64,000 nt of DNA. It comes from Symbiodinium sp. CCMP2592 (lineage: Eukaryota; Sar; Dinophyceae; Suessiales; Symbiodiniaceae). The notes below the pieces were generated by a model. It saw only the letters and a program-made list of their open reading frames with translations, made no database searches and had not been told where the DNA came from. How positions within the stretch are numbered: the first letter of the stretch is position 1; every line of letters begins with the position of its first letter. The position numbers and the translations under genes were made by a program. The stretch lies in assembly GCA_905221615.1 (NCBI GenBank), contig CAJNDT010003112.1:1-64000 (forward strand), given 5' to 3'. Positions 32,091-43,175 of the stretch are shown piece after piece.

Positions 32091-32640
32091 AGGAAAAAAA
32101 CCTCTTATAGAATTGTTTCGCTTATTGGGGCGTTCGGAATGGAAATCTCTTGCAGAATTGTTTCGCTTATTGGGGCGTTTGGAAGGCAAACCTCTTGTGG
32201 AATTGTTTCGCTTATTGGACCGTTCGGAATGTGTTCCGAAACGGGCTCACGTAGCATTGTCTCCGCCGGGAGGGCACGGAAGATTCCCATTTTGTTACGG
32301 ATGTGTTGTGTTCCGAAACGCGCTCACGTAGCATTGTCTCCGCCGGGAGGGCACGCAAGATCCCCATTTTGTTGCGGATGTGTTGTGTTCCGAACCGGGC
32401 TCACGTAGCATTGTCTCCGCCGGGAGGGCACGGAAGATCCCCATTTTGTTACGGATGTGTTGTGTTCCGAAACGGGCTCACGTAGCAATCTCTTGCAGAA
32501 TTGTTTCGCTTATTGGGGCGTTTGGAAGGCAAACCTCTTGCAGAATTGTTTCGCTTATTGGGGCGTTCGGAATGGAAATCTCTTGCAGAGTTGTTTCGCT
32601 TAATGAGGCGTTAGAAAGCAATACCTCTTGCAGAATTGAA
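32090..32640. repeat. 45-bp and 77-bp tandem repeats
   Basis: A 45-base unit with AATTGTTTCGCTTATTGGGG starts at 32,110, 32,155 and 32,200 and reappears at about 32,500-32,640. Between these blocks, a 77-base unit beginning GTTCCGAAACGGGCTCACGT starts at 32,233, 32,310, 32,387 and 32,464. Because 77 is not a multiple of three, the same peptide shows up in all three frames, so it is satellite rather than coding. Confidence 0.85.
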
Positions 32641-32644
32641 GCCC

Positions 32645-32872
32645 AAACCTTAGGCCCCAAAACCCTAAAGCCCAAACCCTAGGCCCTAAACCCTAAAGCC
32701 CAAACCCTAGGCCTTAAACCCTAAAGCCCAAACCCTAGGCCCTGAACCCTAAAGCCCAAACCCTAGGCCCTAAACCCTAAAGCCCAAACCCTAGGCCCTA
32801 AACCCTAGGGCCCTAGGCCCTAAACCCTAGGCAAACCCTAGGCCCTAAACCTTAAAGCCCAAACCCTAGGGT
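32645..32872. repeat. CCCTAGGCCCTAAACCCTAAAGC tandem repeat
   Basis: A telomere-like higher-order repeat of about 28 bases alternates CCCTAGG, CCCTAAA and AAAGCCC. Confidence 0.8.
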
Positions 32873-33255
32873 TTGGCCTTAAACGACGAAGCCTTAAACG
32901 ACGAAGGTTCTGGCCTTAAACGACGAAGGTTTGGCCTTAAACGACGAAGGTTTGGCCTTAAACGACGAAGGTTTGGCCTTAAACGACGCCTTAAAACGAA
33001 AGTTTGGCCTTAAACGACGAAAGTTTGGCCTTAAACGACGAAAGTTTGGCCTTAAACGACGAAGCTGGAGGCTCAGACCTTCGTCGTTTAAGGCCAAACC
33101 TTCGTCGTTTAAGGCCAAACTTTCGTCGTTTAAGGCCAAAAACCGGGTTTGGCCTTAAACGACGAAGGTTTGGCCTTAAACGACGAAGGTTTGGCCTTAA
33201 ACGACGAAGGTTTGGCCTTAAACGACGAAAGTTTGGCCTTAAACGACGAAGGTAT
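32872..33255. repeat. 21-bp GGCCTTAAACGACGAAGGTTT array with inverted core
   Basis: Direct 21-base units run from 32,872 to about 33,060, are inverted at 33,077-33,140, then return to direct orientation until 33,252. Both strands translate as ALNDEGL-type or RRLRPNF-type heptads because the unit is seven codons long. The arrangement would form a long hairpin. Confidence 0.85.
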
Positions 33256-33259
33256 TAGA

Positions 33260-34085
33260 GTTTAAATTATATAGAAAGAGAGGTTTAGGGTTTAGGGTTT
33301 AGGGGTTTAGGGTTTAGGGTTTAGGACTACTCAGGGTGTGAGTATTATGCTCCCTTGCTTTCTGTTTGAGGCTTTAAGGTTTTAGGGGTTGTGGGTTTCA
33401 GGGTTTAGGGCTTCAGGGGTTTAGGGTTCAGAGGGTCCTTGAACCAGAGATCCTATACTACTCAGGGTGTTTGTATTATGGTCCCTTACTGCAGGCTCGA
33501 GGGCCCTGAACCCTTAATCCTTGGCAGGCATTGTGAGGGAATGACCTGTCAGAAAATGCAAACGCACCCAAACCCTAAACCCCGAACGCCTGAAGCCCGA
33601 AACAGGGAAACAAGTGAATCAGGTATTCCTGAAACCTATGCCTGAAGTTATGTTAGGAATACTAAGGGTCTTAAAAAGTCGTTTCTCGGTATCATTCGGG
33701 GCCGGTCACGGATCTGCAAAGCATGTTTTCAGGTAGCAGGTTGAGGTAGAAAGCTGTACAAGGGTTCTATGAGGGCTCTACAGTTGTCTTTTCTGGGTTC
33801 TAGAAGGGTGCTCTGAAGGTTCCACGAAGGTTCTAAAGAGGCCGCAGAATTGCTCGAGAAGGGTGTTATACACATTCTGTGAAGGTCCTACAATAAGTGT
33901 TCTGCGAGGATTCTGCAGGGGTAGTTCATGTTAGGATTCGAGCGTGAAACGCTTTACAGATGTACGGAGCTTTGGAGTAGGGGGTAGGTTGGGGCCTCCA
34001 TAAGTATTTCGGCCCTTTGTCGCGAGAACAGCGTTTATCCTGGCTAACTTTTCTGCCACTTCACCCTCAAACCCTGAGCCCTATA
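33260..34085. other. Telomere-like text and GGTTCTA-rich sequence, no gene seen
   Basis: TTTAGGG text with the 22-base period occurs at 33,280-33,327, then unique sequence rich in GGTTCTA/AAGGTTC motifs (33,750-33,930). No exon is convincing. Confidence 0.4.
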
Positions 34086-34087
34086 TC

Positions 34088-34450
34088 CTGAACCCTAAAC
34101 CCTAAACCCTAAACCCTAAACCCTAAACCCTAAACCCTAAACCCTAAACCCTAAACCCTAAACCCTAAACCCTAAACCCTAAACCCTAAACCCTAAACCG
34201 TGAACCCTAGGCTCCAAACCTCAGCCGAAAGCTGCTTTACGAAACCATGCAGCTGCAAGCCCGCGAATCCCCGAAACCCAACACCTCAAATCCCAAACGC
34301 CCTCTGGCAGCCTGTTGTCTTTGGAGTTTGGGAGTTATTAGGGCTTACATCCCAAACCCTGAACCTCCCCCTGAACCCTTAAACCCCTAAACCCCTAGAC
34401 CCCTAACCCCTAAACCCCTAAAGCCCTAAACCCCTAAATCCCTAAACCCC
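34088..34450. repeat. Longest CCCTAAA array and diverged flank
   Basis: About 15 perfect CCCTAAA units lie at 34,091-34,198, the cleanest interstitial telomere-type array in the window. They are followed by diverged sequence and CCCCTAAA octamers at 34,376-34,448. Confidence 0.85.
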
Positions 34451-34537
34451 TGATTTTTGGGGTTGAGGGGCCTCCTGTTGCAGGCGATTACGGTGGTGGA
34501 CGGCGACGGGAAGGCCGGGCCTCTTCTTGGCGCCTTA

Positions 34538-34650
34538 CAGTGAACCCCATAAAGTTGGAAACCAGATTACGGCCAAATAGTGCTGGGATTCCCTATACAT
34601 TACTCTTAAGGATTGAGGCTATTGGGTTTCCAGCTTTTTGGCTTCTACTG
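34538..34650. repeat. Palindromic MITE, family E (copy E2)
   Basis: CAGTGAACCCCATAAAGTTG and CCAGCTTTTTGGCTTCTACTG are inverted ends with TA on both sides. Ends beginning CAGT with a TA target are usual for pogo-type elements. Confidence 0.7.
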
Positions 34651-35224
34651 TAGGGATTTCAGGAGTTGGGTTTAAGGTTTAAGGTTCAAAGGGTTTAGGA
34701 TTTGGGTTTAGGGTTTAAGGTTGAGGCTTTGAGGTTTAGGGTTTTACAGGTTTAGGGGGTGGGTTTCGGGTTATTAGGTTGTTTTGGGCTTTGGGGTTTG
34801 TGTCGTGGTTTTAGATTTACGGGGTTTAGGGGTTTAGCGTCAGGTTCACGTGTTGTCAGCTTAAGGGTCTGGGACACTACATTAAATGTAACTAAACCCT
34901 AAACCCTAAACCCCACATTAAATGTATGCAGACGACGTTCGTAGCACGAGGAGGTTGCAGATTGTGCCTCTGTCTGAAGTACCCAAGAACGACGTGTTCG
35001 GGTTTAGGCCTAAAGTTTAGGATTCTGCACGAAATTGCTTCAACACCACCAATTTCCGCAGACGAATGATTCCGCAGCTCAAAATTTTTGGTGTTAGGTT
35101 TCGGGTTTTGAGCCCTGTTCTAATTACAAAAGCCCAGAGCCCTAAACCCTCAAACCTAAACCCTAAACCTAAGCACTGCCACCCCCGAAATTCTGAACTG
35201 TCATGGATTGCAACTATCTGGGAG

Positions 35225-35281
35225 GTCTCCGAGGTGCCCACTTCGCCCAAGGCGGCGGGCACAACGGACCTGGTGCTACGG
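35225..35281 (+). CDS. Putative exon (unknown protein)
   Basis: Nineteen codons, VSEVPTSPKAAGTTDLVLR, lie between GGGAG|G and CGG|GTACCC in phase 0/0. Composition is protein-like. Which gene it joins is unknown; it may be an upstream exon of the gene ending at 45,057. Confidence 0.4.
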
Positions 35282-35685
35282 GTACCCCTGGCTCGGGCTT
35301 TTAACTTTCTGTTAGGGTTTAGGGTTTGGCGGTCGTCAGCTGTTGGTCTCATGCAGCTTAGGCTTGTGTTTTGTCATTTCTTTAGTGCTATTGTGGCCGG
35401 CTTCTGAGGTTTAGTTTTCTAGTTGCTCGATTTTGGAGCCTGCAGATGTAATGCGTTGGGATTCTGTGTTCGGCGTTCGAGTTCAGATGCTCTGTGAGGT
35501 TTAGGGGTTTGGGGTTAGTGGTTCTCAAAGACAGAACGCCCATGCAATGTGCGCTGGGCAGAATACTGCTGTGCAGGATTCGTATTCCAGAACCAAGCCT
35601 CTGTCGAGGGTGAGCCCGAAAATCCGTGTCTAAAGACCGCATATCCCATGCCTTCTACCCTAAGCCTAAGCCTTGAAGGTATGTA

Positions 35686-35780
35686 TATGTGTATATACAT
35701 ATATACATATATATCTATATATATATATATATATCTATATATATCTATATATATATATATATATATGTATGTATATACAC
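35686..35780. repeat. TA/TATATC microsatellite
   Basis: ATATATAC/ATATATCT repeats run for about 95 bases. The Ile/Tyr-rich frames across it are artefacts. Confidence 0.9.
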
Positions 35781-36297
35781 AACCACAGAAATGCTTGTAC
35801 AGATTCCTTACTTTGTAACGGAGTAGAGACTCATTTGATCATGGTCGAAACTCTTCGTGGTCCACTGGCAGCTTCACCGCCCGCCGCCCACTCGACTTGC
35901 AGTTTCGTGAGAGTCTATCAGTGGGGTTAGGATTTACGGGGCTCCTTTGCTTGAAAGTATGTATGTTGGGGTGTTAGGGATTATAAGGGTTTAGGGCAGG
36001 GTTGCAAGTGCATTACGTCCGGTTGTTAGTAGTTAACAACGATGGTTGCCATGCCTACAGCCATGCCTACGAAGCCTCGTGATCGTTTAAGTCGACCAAG
36101 AGCCCTGGACCCTAAACTCAAGATCCACTATTGGGGATTATATTGGGACTACTATAGGGATCCATTCCCCCATACCCTAACTCCTAAACCCTAAACCCTA
36201 TAGATCCCCTTAAAGGATCCCTTCTTGAGTCAAAGGCCTTAAACCCTCAACTACCCAAACCTTTTATCCTCGGCCCCAAAACCCTTCGCCTCGCCAG

Positions 36298-36362
36298 ATC
36301 AACCAGCACATCACCTTACGGCACAAGAAGAGCGCCTTGGCATCGTGTGTGTGGAGTGGCAG
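36298..36362 (+). CDS. Putative exon (unknown protein)
   Basis: CTCGCCAG precedes INQHITLRHKKSALASCVWS and a final AG|GTGGAA donor. It is short and embedded in telomere-like DNA. Function is unknown. Confidence 0.35.
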
Positions 36363-36659
36363 GTGGAATCTCAAACTTCGAGTTTAGGGTTTAGGGTTTA
36401 GGCAGCTCTAATCCCGAAGGCTTCGGCTGCAGGATCTGGCGGATGACGAAGTGCCATCTAAACCCTAAACCCCTAAACCCTAAACCCTTAAACCAAAATC
36501 AGTGCTTCCTGAGAGCCCCATGTCCAAAGGCCTCGAGACGAAACCGCACCCGGCGACATATCCCAATCCGGTGATCCAGACTTATCGTGTACCCTAAACC
36601 CTAACCCCTCAACCGTAAGCCCTACACCCCTAAGGCCCTAAACCCCTAAACCCTAAACC

Positions 36660-37090
36660 CTAAACCCTAATGCTGGTTGACCCGCAAGGGGCTCGAAGCG
36701 GGAAGTTTGACACTCACACTTCGAGGTCGAGAGCTTGTTACTATAGGGGCCTTCATAATTAGAATAGGGTTCCTTTAAAAGGGTTCTATAAGGGTTACTA
36801 TATAGGGGCCGTAATAATTAGAAGTCCCTAACTCTCAAATCCCCTTTTTGTCAACTTGCGCCGTTGTGGTTCCGAGTCGCAGGTTCTTAGAGGAGAGCCC
36901 AAACATTCCGTAGCTACGGAATGCGCCCCAAGCTTTCTTTGGACCCTTAATAATGGACTGTATGGCCAGGGATCAAAAACAGAATCCCCACGCAGAATAC
37001 CTCAAGCCTAAACCCTAAACCCTAAACCCTAAACCTTAAACCCTAAACCCAAACCCTAAACCCTAAACCCTAAACCCTAAACCCTAAAAC
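36660..37090. repeat. CCCTAAA runs around 36.6 and 37.0 kb
   Basis: Perfect CCCTAAA runs occur at about 36,640-36,668 and 37,012-37,088, separated by the family G repeat and unique DNA. No exon is seen between them. Confidence 0.7.
36733..36830. repeat. GGGGCC/TAATTAGAA fold-back repeat (family G)
   Basis: TACTATAGGGGCCTTCATAA and a second TACTATATAGGGGCCGTAAT with GGGTTCCTTT spacers recur, in either orientation and variously rearranged, near 37,186, 42,865, 52,850, 62,440 and 63,950. Boundaries are fuzzy. Confidence 0.5.
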
Positions 37091-37628
37091 CTCAAAGCTT
37101 GGGCTCCACTAGTCGAAGAGTGCAGATCCAAGGGACGTTCCTGGATTTCCAGTGCGAGAGCCGTTGCCTCAGAACGGCAGAAACAGGGCCTTTCATAATT
37201 AGAGCAGGGTTCCTTTACAGGGGTCTTTAAGGGATCTGTAGTAGGGTTCTATAAAGGTAGAATGTATCTATACTAGGTGAGTGTGGGATTTGAGTTTCTG
37301 GCAAGAGAGCCTGGGGCTATCAGACTTTCTCTTGGTTGAGAAGCGCGGGGTGACTGTAGCTTAAAGCCAAGTCTCAGGGTTGAAACGAAGGGAGCTCGAA
37401 CCCACCTTGGCGGAACCTTTGAGAAACTCTGCATCCTGCTACCCTGACCTCGATAGCCCAAACACCCTGAATGGGCATCAAGTCTTACGCCGCCTCAGCC
37501 AAAAGCTGGATGATGATAAAGATGACGAAGATGATGATGATGATAATGATGATGATGTGATGTTGCCATGAACCACTACTATGTTCTCCTACCCTTGTGC
37601 CCTCGACTCTCTACACTACGCTGCAAAG

Positions 37629-37729
37629 CTACAAAACCGTCTGGGGTCGTAACCTCCCCCAATGACCGAGACGTGAACCACACGTTCGTCATTGGCGAGA
37701 TGCATGGGGAGGAGGCAGCACTCAGTAGG
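37629..37729 (+). CDS. Putative exon (unknown protein)
   Basis: The frame reads about 34 residues including GVVTSPNDRDVNHTFVIGEM and HGEEAALSR, and ends exactly at AGG|GTATGT, a good donor, in phase 0. The upstream boundary (GCAAAG) is less sure. An Asp-rich GATGAT microsatellite lies just before it (37,508-37,560). No family is recognised. Confidence 0.5.
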
Positions 37730-37929
37730 GTATGTTCGATCTATTTCCCGGTATCCTGCTCGATCGTCGAAAAAATCACCTTAACACCAATTCCAGGGGC
37801 TCGTGGGTCTGGAATTTCAAGGAGCTCCGACATACTCCGAAACATTGCCCGACACATACAAAGGAGACACTGAAGCCTGCAACCTCTAAGCCCTTAAACC
37901 TGCAGCCCGGAAACGTCTAAACCCTAAGC

Positions 37930-39110
37930 CCTCAACCACTAACCGCAAAGCTAAACTCCTGTGTCGGCTTGAAGCTATCCTTCATCTCGGAGATGTTATT
38001 TTTCAGCGTTTTAGAGCTCATGATATAGGGTGCAGGGAGCTGGGAATTTCCGGCGGGTTGCTGACTAGGCTGCCGAATCAGTTTTCCATGAAATAGATAC
38101 CGGATGCATTCCCAAAACATGGCCCCGTCGGGAGCAACTGGTCTGAACTGGTCTGTAGCAACATCCACTAATAATATCTTATAATCCCTTTACAGCTGCT
38201 GCACGATGCTGTACCCCTCTATATTTTTTTCACCCCTCCCCTGTTTGATCTGTAATGGCCGTCCTTGCGCAAACAACTACTCAAATCGGTCTTGTGTAGC
38301 ATGTTTCGATACGTACACCCGTACCATTGCAGGGGCCTTGTAGAAGCTCGAAGTCTGTTCTGTAATTTTGAGTCACCAGGGTCTGTAAGTGCTATAAAGG
38401 TGCTGCCCCAAAAATCATTGAGCCTTGCGTTGGCTTGAGACGATGGGCAGACCCAAAAAAGCCGTTCAGGAAAACACTCAAAGCATCGGCTCTCCTAACC
38501 CTAAAACCCTAAACCATCTTTGTTGCACCCTCCTTGGAAGGTTGGCGGAATGACGCTGGCATCTGAGGAGAAGAGCCTTAGCGAGCAGCGGCTCGGAGAA
38601 AAGCTTAGGGTTTTTAGATTTAAGGCTTGTGGGGTTCAGGTTTCAGGGTATGGAGGTTAGAGCCGACGGTTTTGGTGTTGGGGTTTAGTTTAGGGTCAGC
38701 GTTTTTTACGGTTTCTGTCTGGTATTCTAATGTTTTGTTTTACTGGGGCCTCATTGCATAAGGGCATAGTGACATAGTGGTTCATCAGGGCTAATCTGGG
38801 TATGACGGGTCGTATAACTATGAGGTTTTTGGGTGCTTCTATCCCAGGGGATCGGTTTGGGGTCCGAGTCTTGAAACGGTTTAAGTTGTGCACTGTTTAC
38901 CCTCAGTGTGCGGGTGTGTTACTTGAACTATCCTGACGGCTTGCAGATTACCAGCTTGTGGTTTTGTCAGGCTCTTCTGGTGGTTTGTACGGTTGTTATC
39001 GGAATTTTTACCAGTGTTCTATAAGATCTCATGGGGTTGTCAGCTCCAACCCCAAAAGTCGTCAAACATCCACACATGAACGTCGAAATTGCATCGCCCC
39101 TTGCAAAAGA
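37930..39110. other. Mostly unique DNA, no assured gene
   Basis: A minus-strand 78-codon frame (37,932-38,168) has protein-like composition but no motif or splice context. Short plus-strand stretches such as MGRPKKAVQENTQS (38,443) and EEKSLSEQRLGEKL (about 38,566) look coding-like and might be tiny exons. Confidence 0.3.
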
Positions 39111-39412
39111 CCCCTAAACCCTAAACCCTGAACCCCTAAACCCCCAAACCCTAAACCCTGAACCCTAAACCCCTAAACCCTAAACCCTGAACCTAAACCC
39201 TAAATCCCAAACCCCAAACCCTAAACCCCAAACCCTGAACCTGAACCCTAAACCTTCCATCTTCTGCTGGAAGGTCCACGCAGCAGCTACAGGAGGCGAC
39301 CCTGAAGCTGGATGGGGCTGGAAGCTCAGAGAGTCGGGAGGTTTAGGGTTTAGGGTTTAGGCTTTAGGGTTTAGGGTTTAGGGTATAGGGTTTAGGGTTT
39401 AGGGTTTAGGGG
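39110..39412. repeat. CCCTAAA then TTTAGGG tracts flanking an exon
   Basis: CCCTAAA/CCCTGAA repeats (39,112-39,255) and TTTAGGG repeats (39,341-39,411) lie on either side of the possible exon at 39,274-39,340, in opposite orientation. Confidence 0.75.
39274..39340 (+). CDS. Putative exon (unknown protein)
   Basis: After a pyrimidine-rich TTCCATCTTCTGCTGGAAG|G acceptor the frame reads VHAAATGGDPEAGWGWKLRE and SG up to a TTTAGGG tract. The donor would be GTTTAG, which is weak. No family is recognised. Confidence 0.4.
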
Positions 39413-39419
39413 GATGTTC

Positions 39420-41010
39420 TTGCAACGGAATGCCGGGGGTGGGGGGGGGCGGGGGGTTATATAGTACGTGAAAGTCTTTCCTTATTAGACTTACATTACA
39501 CAGTTCTAAATCTCTGGAAGGACCCTGTAAAGCCCGAAAACAAGCACAAAGTCATAGTGGTAGCCTGAACGAAGATTCCGCAACAAGAGTGACTTCAGTT
39601 TTCGTCTTCGAATTGCTCGACTCCTGCCGATGTCACGTGGCTCGAGCATGTTGGGCTGTCAAAGACAAGCCAGGAATGTAGAGGGCTTCTAAAGATCCCC
39701 CAAAATGGCTTCTACAGGGTTCGGTTCTATACCATTTCTTTGAGTCTTTAGAGCGGTCTACAAGGGCGGCCTTCATGGAGGCTCCGGGGAACTCAAACTC
39801 CCAAGACATCCCAAAACCGAGACCCCAAACTCAAGGTTTTACATCCCACCCAGCCCTTGCAAGACCCCAAGCCGTAGACCTAATTAGATTCCACCCCCCC
39901 CCTAAGCCGTAAGCTCCACCCCGTCTGCAATCATCGCCGGGAGCAGCCTGCTCGTCCGATCGCAGCGAAAAGGCTTCGACATATCATGAAACCCTGATCT
40001 ACCATGATTATGACTAGTATTGCTATCAGTACTTCTATAGTACTACTGTGACTCGTATGATTATGGTTACATTGTAGATCATCCTTGGACCTCTACCCCA
40101 ATCTCCTAAATCCCGTAAGTAACCCGGACGCCCCGTTGCTATGCCATGGAAGAGGGATTTCCCCGCTCATTGGCCAACGATCTGGAGGTGGCGGTGGAGG
40201 CGGGGTTTAGGAGTTGCTGGAAAGCTTTTTTCTGTATTTCCCGGAGTTTCCCAAACCCTAAACCCAACCCCCGAAATCCTAAAACTATAGCTTCTTAGAA
40301 GGGGTTTGCAGGGTTCAGTGGTCTGTGACCTCCTGGAATTCTCGTGCTTCTGAGTCTGTTTCAGGTGGATGCTCATGGCGGATGGCAGGCAGGGGATCAG
40401 ATGAACAGCTGGAGCATGATAGTTACTGATAGTCAGTATTATAGTATTCTTACAGCATAATATACTATGGCGTTGTTATCGTATACCATAATATGAATAT
40501 ACAGTACTATGGCAATATCATATTACGATGTGCCACAACATGTTGTTAGTTCTTTGTTTTGACAGGGCCTTATAGTAGTATGCTGTTGTGACGCTTCTCA
40601 AGGCTTCTAAGAATTGGGCCCTTGTGTAATAGTCCTCATATTATGAAGTCGCGAACGCTTGTTCTGATGCCCCCGGTTTTACGAACTTCCTATCATGTCC
40701 GAAGATTGAGTTTCAGGGCTGCGCATCTAGTCGAGTCGCCTGGGACTTCGTAAGAAAGCTAGGTTGCCCTAAACCCTAAGCCCTAAACCCGAAACTCCTA
40801 AACCCCGGACCCTAACAAAAGCTCACAGCTCTGATCCCTAGCTCTCCATCAGCTTCCTTCCTCGGCCCCTGAACCCCAAGCCCCAAACCCCAAAACCCTC
40901 AACCCTGAGCCTTAAACCTAGGCTCAAAGCCTGTCAAAGGCAGGGTCGTGGCAGCAGGAGAAAGGCCCACTGCATTAAAAAAAGAACCTTAGCTCAGACG
41001 AAACCAAACC
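39420..41010. other. Intron-like DNA with fold-back sequences
   Basis: No solid exon is seen. Palindromic stretches at about 39,994-40,082 (GATCTACCATGATTATG with its inverse) and 40,425-40,540 (TATAGTA-rich) look like further MITEs. A short coding-like stretch LANDLEVAVEAG lies near 40,168-40,203. Confidence 0.35.
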
Positions 41011-41019
41011 TCGGCTCAG

Positions 41020-41163
41020 GTGGTCTATCCCAAAGGGATCTGCCAGCTGCCCGAAGCCTGCGCTAGCTTTCGGATTCGCCTGCGGGAGATCCCGGCGGTT
41101 GCCTTCACTGTGGAGAAAGTGGGAGGGCCCCAAGAGTGGAAGGTCTCTGACATGGAGCAGGAC
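41020..41163 (+). CDS. Exon of unknown protein (48 codons)
   Basis: CTCAG|G and GAC|GTATGT bound exactly 48 codons in phase 0/0 with clear coding composition: it begins VVYPKGICQLPEACASFRIR and includes LREIPAVAFTVEKVGGPQEW. No family is recognised. It is probably the first well-supported exon of the gene whose 3' end is at 45,057. Confidence 0.65.
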
Positions 41164-41340
41164 GTATGTGCTTTTTGTTGTTTTTCATCTTCTTTTGTTT
41201 CGTGTTGTGTGTTTTGAGAGATCCCATAAGGAACCTAATGGGGAGGTACGAGGCCTGCTGTAGGATCTAAGGAATCTAAGGTCCTAAGGTAGAGTGTAGA
41301 CATGTTTCAATGTGTCGCCCGAAGAGCGCCGAGTGTGGAG

Positions 41341-41462
41341 GAGTTCCTTGCAGCTGCACGGACCTGGCTGGAAGAGGAGAGGAGGGCCATCGAGAAGGAG
41401 GAGGAACAGGGAAGAAGAAGGAGGCAGCTGCAGCAGAAGAAGTTCCGGGGCAGCAGAGCAAG
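41341..41462 (+). CDS. Exon encoding charged coiled coil
   Basis: The frame EFLAAARTWLEEERRAIEKE then EEQGRRRRQLQQKKFRG is a highly charged helix. AG|G at 41,339-41,341 gives phase 0, matching the previous exon. An earlier acceptor near 41,299 is also possible. Donor options are AAG|GTAGCA (phase 2) or AGA|GCAAGG (phase 0, a GC donor); only the latter joins in frame with the next membrane exon. Confidence 0.55.
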
Positions 41463-41557
41463 GTAGCACCTGTTTTTTTCGGGACAGTCGAAAGGGGACC
41501 TTTTAGTCCTCACAGGAGATTGGACAAGTAAGGTTTGATTGGCTCTTCTTGCGGCAG

Positions 41558-41704
41558 ACGCCTGTGATCATGGCCCGTGTCTATAGGGTGGAGAGGCTTG
41601 CATGGTATTTGCCCTTGCTGGTGCCTTTTTATGGGGGAATGGTTGCGATCAACTACAGCGTAGTCCCGTACAGCACTGTGGAGGAGTCCACAAATCAGCC
41701 ATAA
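41558..41704 (+). CDS. Exon with hydrophobic segment
   Basis: After TCTTGCGGCAG the frame reads TPVIMARVYRVERL and then a likely membrane span (AWYLPLLVPFYGGMVAINY). It ends VEESTNQP with TAA at 41,702-41,704, unless spliced earlier at GTAGTC. Together with the next two exons it suggests a multi-span membrane protein, or one gene ending here. Confidence 0.45.
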   Translation, partial: TPVIMARVYRVERLAWYLPLLVPFYGGMVAINYSVVPYSTVEESTNQP

Positions 41705-41895
41705 GGCTTGAATCCCATCCCAAGATCCTAAGCCCGAAACCCTAAGCCTAAACTTCATACCCTAAACCCCAAGGCCCGGAAACCTAAGCCTAAATCCCAA
41801 ACCCTAGACCCTAAGCCCCATACCCTAAGCCTAGAACCCAAACCCAAAACCCTAGGCCCGAAACTCGAGCCTTAAACACAAACCCTAAACCGGAG

Positions 41896-42000
41896 GAGTC
41901 CGACTGGACTCTTTCGCTTGTTGTGATGGTCGGCATGGGCGTGTGTTTCTTCTGCATCCCTTGGGTCGTTCCGCAGATCATCAGAAGCGATCGCTGTTTG
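41896..42000 (+). CDS. Exon with hydrophobic segment
   Basis: After CCGGAG|G, 35 codons run in phase to TTG|GTTGCG. They hold ESDWTLSLVVMVGMGVCFFC then IPWVVPQIIRSD, a clear membrane-type span followed by charged residues. The transporter or receptor family is not recognised. Confidence 0.45.
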
Positions 42001-42282
42001 GTTGCGACTTCCGGAATCTGGGCTAAACCCTAAAACCCTACCGTTTTGCCAGGTTTTGCGGCTGTCAGGTACTGACTAGAGATTCCAAAAATCCGTGTAA
42101 GCCAACATGAACAGCCTACAAGACCCAACAGACCGTTAGCAACCCCACGACTTGGATTAAGTTCCTTGACAAGAACCCCGCTGTGGAACCCTTTCTGTTC
42201 CTTAACAGGCCTAAACCATAAACTTCACCCTAAACTCTAAGTACGCTTAAACCCAAACAAAGCCGACGTCCATCAAAACGAG

Positions 42283-42388
42283 CCCAGTTTTCTCCGGCCT
42301 CCTCGTCTTCCTCGTGGCCATGCCATTGGAGCTGCTGCGCCTTGTCTACCCTGTGGCCTTAGCGCCTTTTGTTGGCCTACTGATACAG
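42283..42388 (+). CDS. Exon with hydrophobic segments
   Basis: The frame reads PVFSGLLVFLVAMPLELLRL then VYPVALAPFVGLLIQ, one long or two short membrane spans, up to CAG|GCAGGG, a candidate GC donor. The acceptor is uncertain (AACGAG or CCCAG). Confidence 0.4.
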
Positions 42389-42779
42389 GCAGGGGCTTTT
42401 AGGGTTGAGGGTTTAGGGGATATTTCGGGGGTTTTAGGGTGTACAGACTTGAAGAACCTTTAACCTTCAAATCAGGAGGATCGTTGCCAGAATCCGTAAC
42501 GCAAAGAATATCGCTCACTGCAGATGGATCTTGGAACTACTCTGAGGTTCAGTGTTGTTTGAGTGCTCATCGTCGAAGTCCGGGGCGTAGTGATCTGGTA
42601 GGTCGGTTTTTCAGAACGACCCTGCAGCAGCATCTCAATCCTCAATGCCTAAGGTCTGGTAATCTAAAAGCTTGCACTCTTATGCCCCGTTCACCTGCCA
42701 GCTCAAAGCAACCTTGAACTCCAAATCCCAAGCCCCGAACCCTCCAAAAACCCTAAACTACATTGAACCCAGGTCCAAA

Positions 42780-42965
42780 GCTAATATAGGGCTTAAATAA
42801 ATATCGATACCATTCTGTGAGTTCCTACTTGTATTTATAGTATAACATACGCCAAAACCCTATTCACTAGCCTAATTATGAAGGCCCCTATAATATAGTA
42901 CCCTTATAGATCCCTTATAGACGCCTTGAAAAGGAACCCTAGCCTAATTATGAAGGGCCCTATAC
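42780..42965. repeat. Family G fold-back repeat
   Basis: CTAGCCTAATTATGAAGGCC occurs twice about 75 bases apart (42,868 and 42,941), with CCTTATAG spacers. It is an inverted relative of 36,733-36,830. Confidence 0.5.
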
Positions 42966-43049
42966 TATCTTGTTTTGAAGCTTCCTGTCGCCAGGGAATG
43001 AGCACCGATATGCCAGCCGAGCTCGAGGTCTGAGGAGTGGGCAAGACTA

Positions 43050-43158
43050 CCCAGAGACTCCAAAACCCCTTAATTAAGGAATATACTTGAAATTATAGTA
43101 GGAACCCTAATATGATTTAAGGAATATTGCTTAATTAAGGGATATTGGAGTCTCTGGG
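43050..43158. repeat. Palindromic MITE, family A (copy A2)
   Basis: CCCAGAGACTCC ... GGAGTCTCTGGG ends are flanked by TA at 43,048-43,049 and 43,159-43,160. The interior CTTAATTAAGGAATAT is shared with A1. Confidence 0.8.
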
Positions 43159-43175
43159 TACTACTGGATAGGGTA

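Noticed and set aside
32052..32485. Leu-rich repeat protein from the 45-bp and 77-bp repeats
   Set aside because: The 77-base unit rotates the frame and the same peptide appears in three registers.
34091..34198. Perfect CCCTAAA array as a chromosome end
   Set aside because: Unique sequence and exons continue on both sides and orientation flips repeatedly, so it is interstitial.
37932..38168. Minus-strand ORF of 78 codons with protein-like composition
   Set aside because: It is the only such frame against the plus-strand trend, with no motif, splice site or start context.
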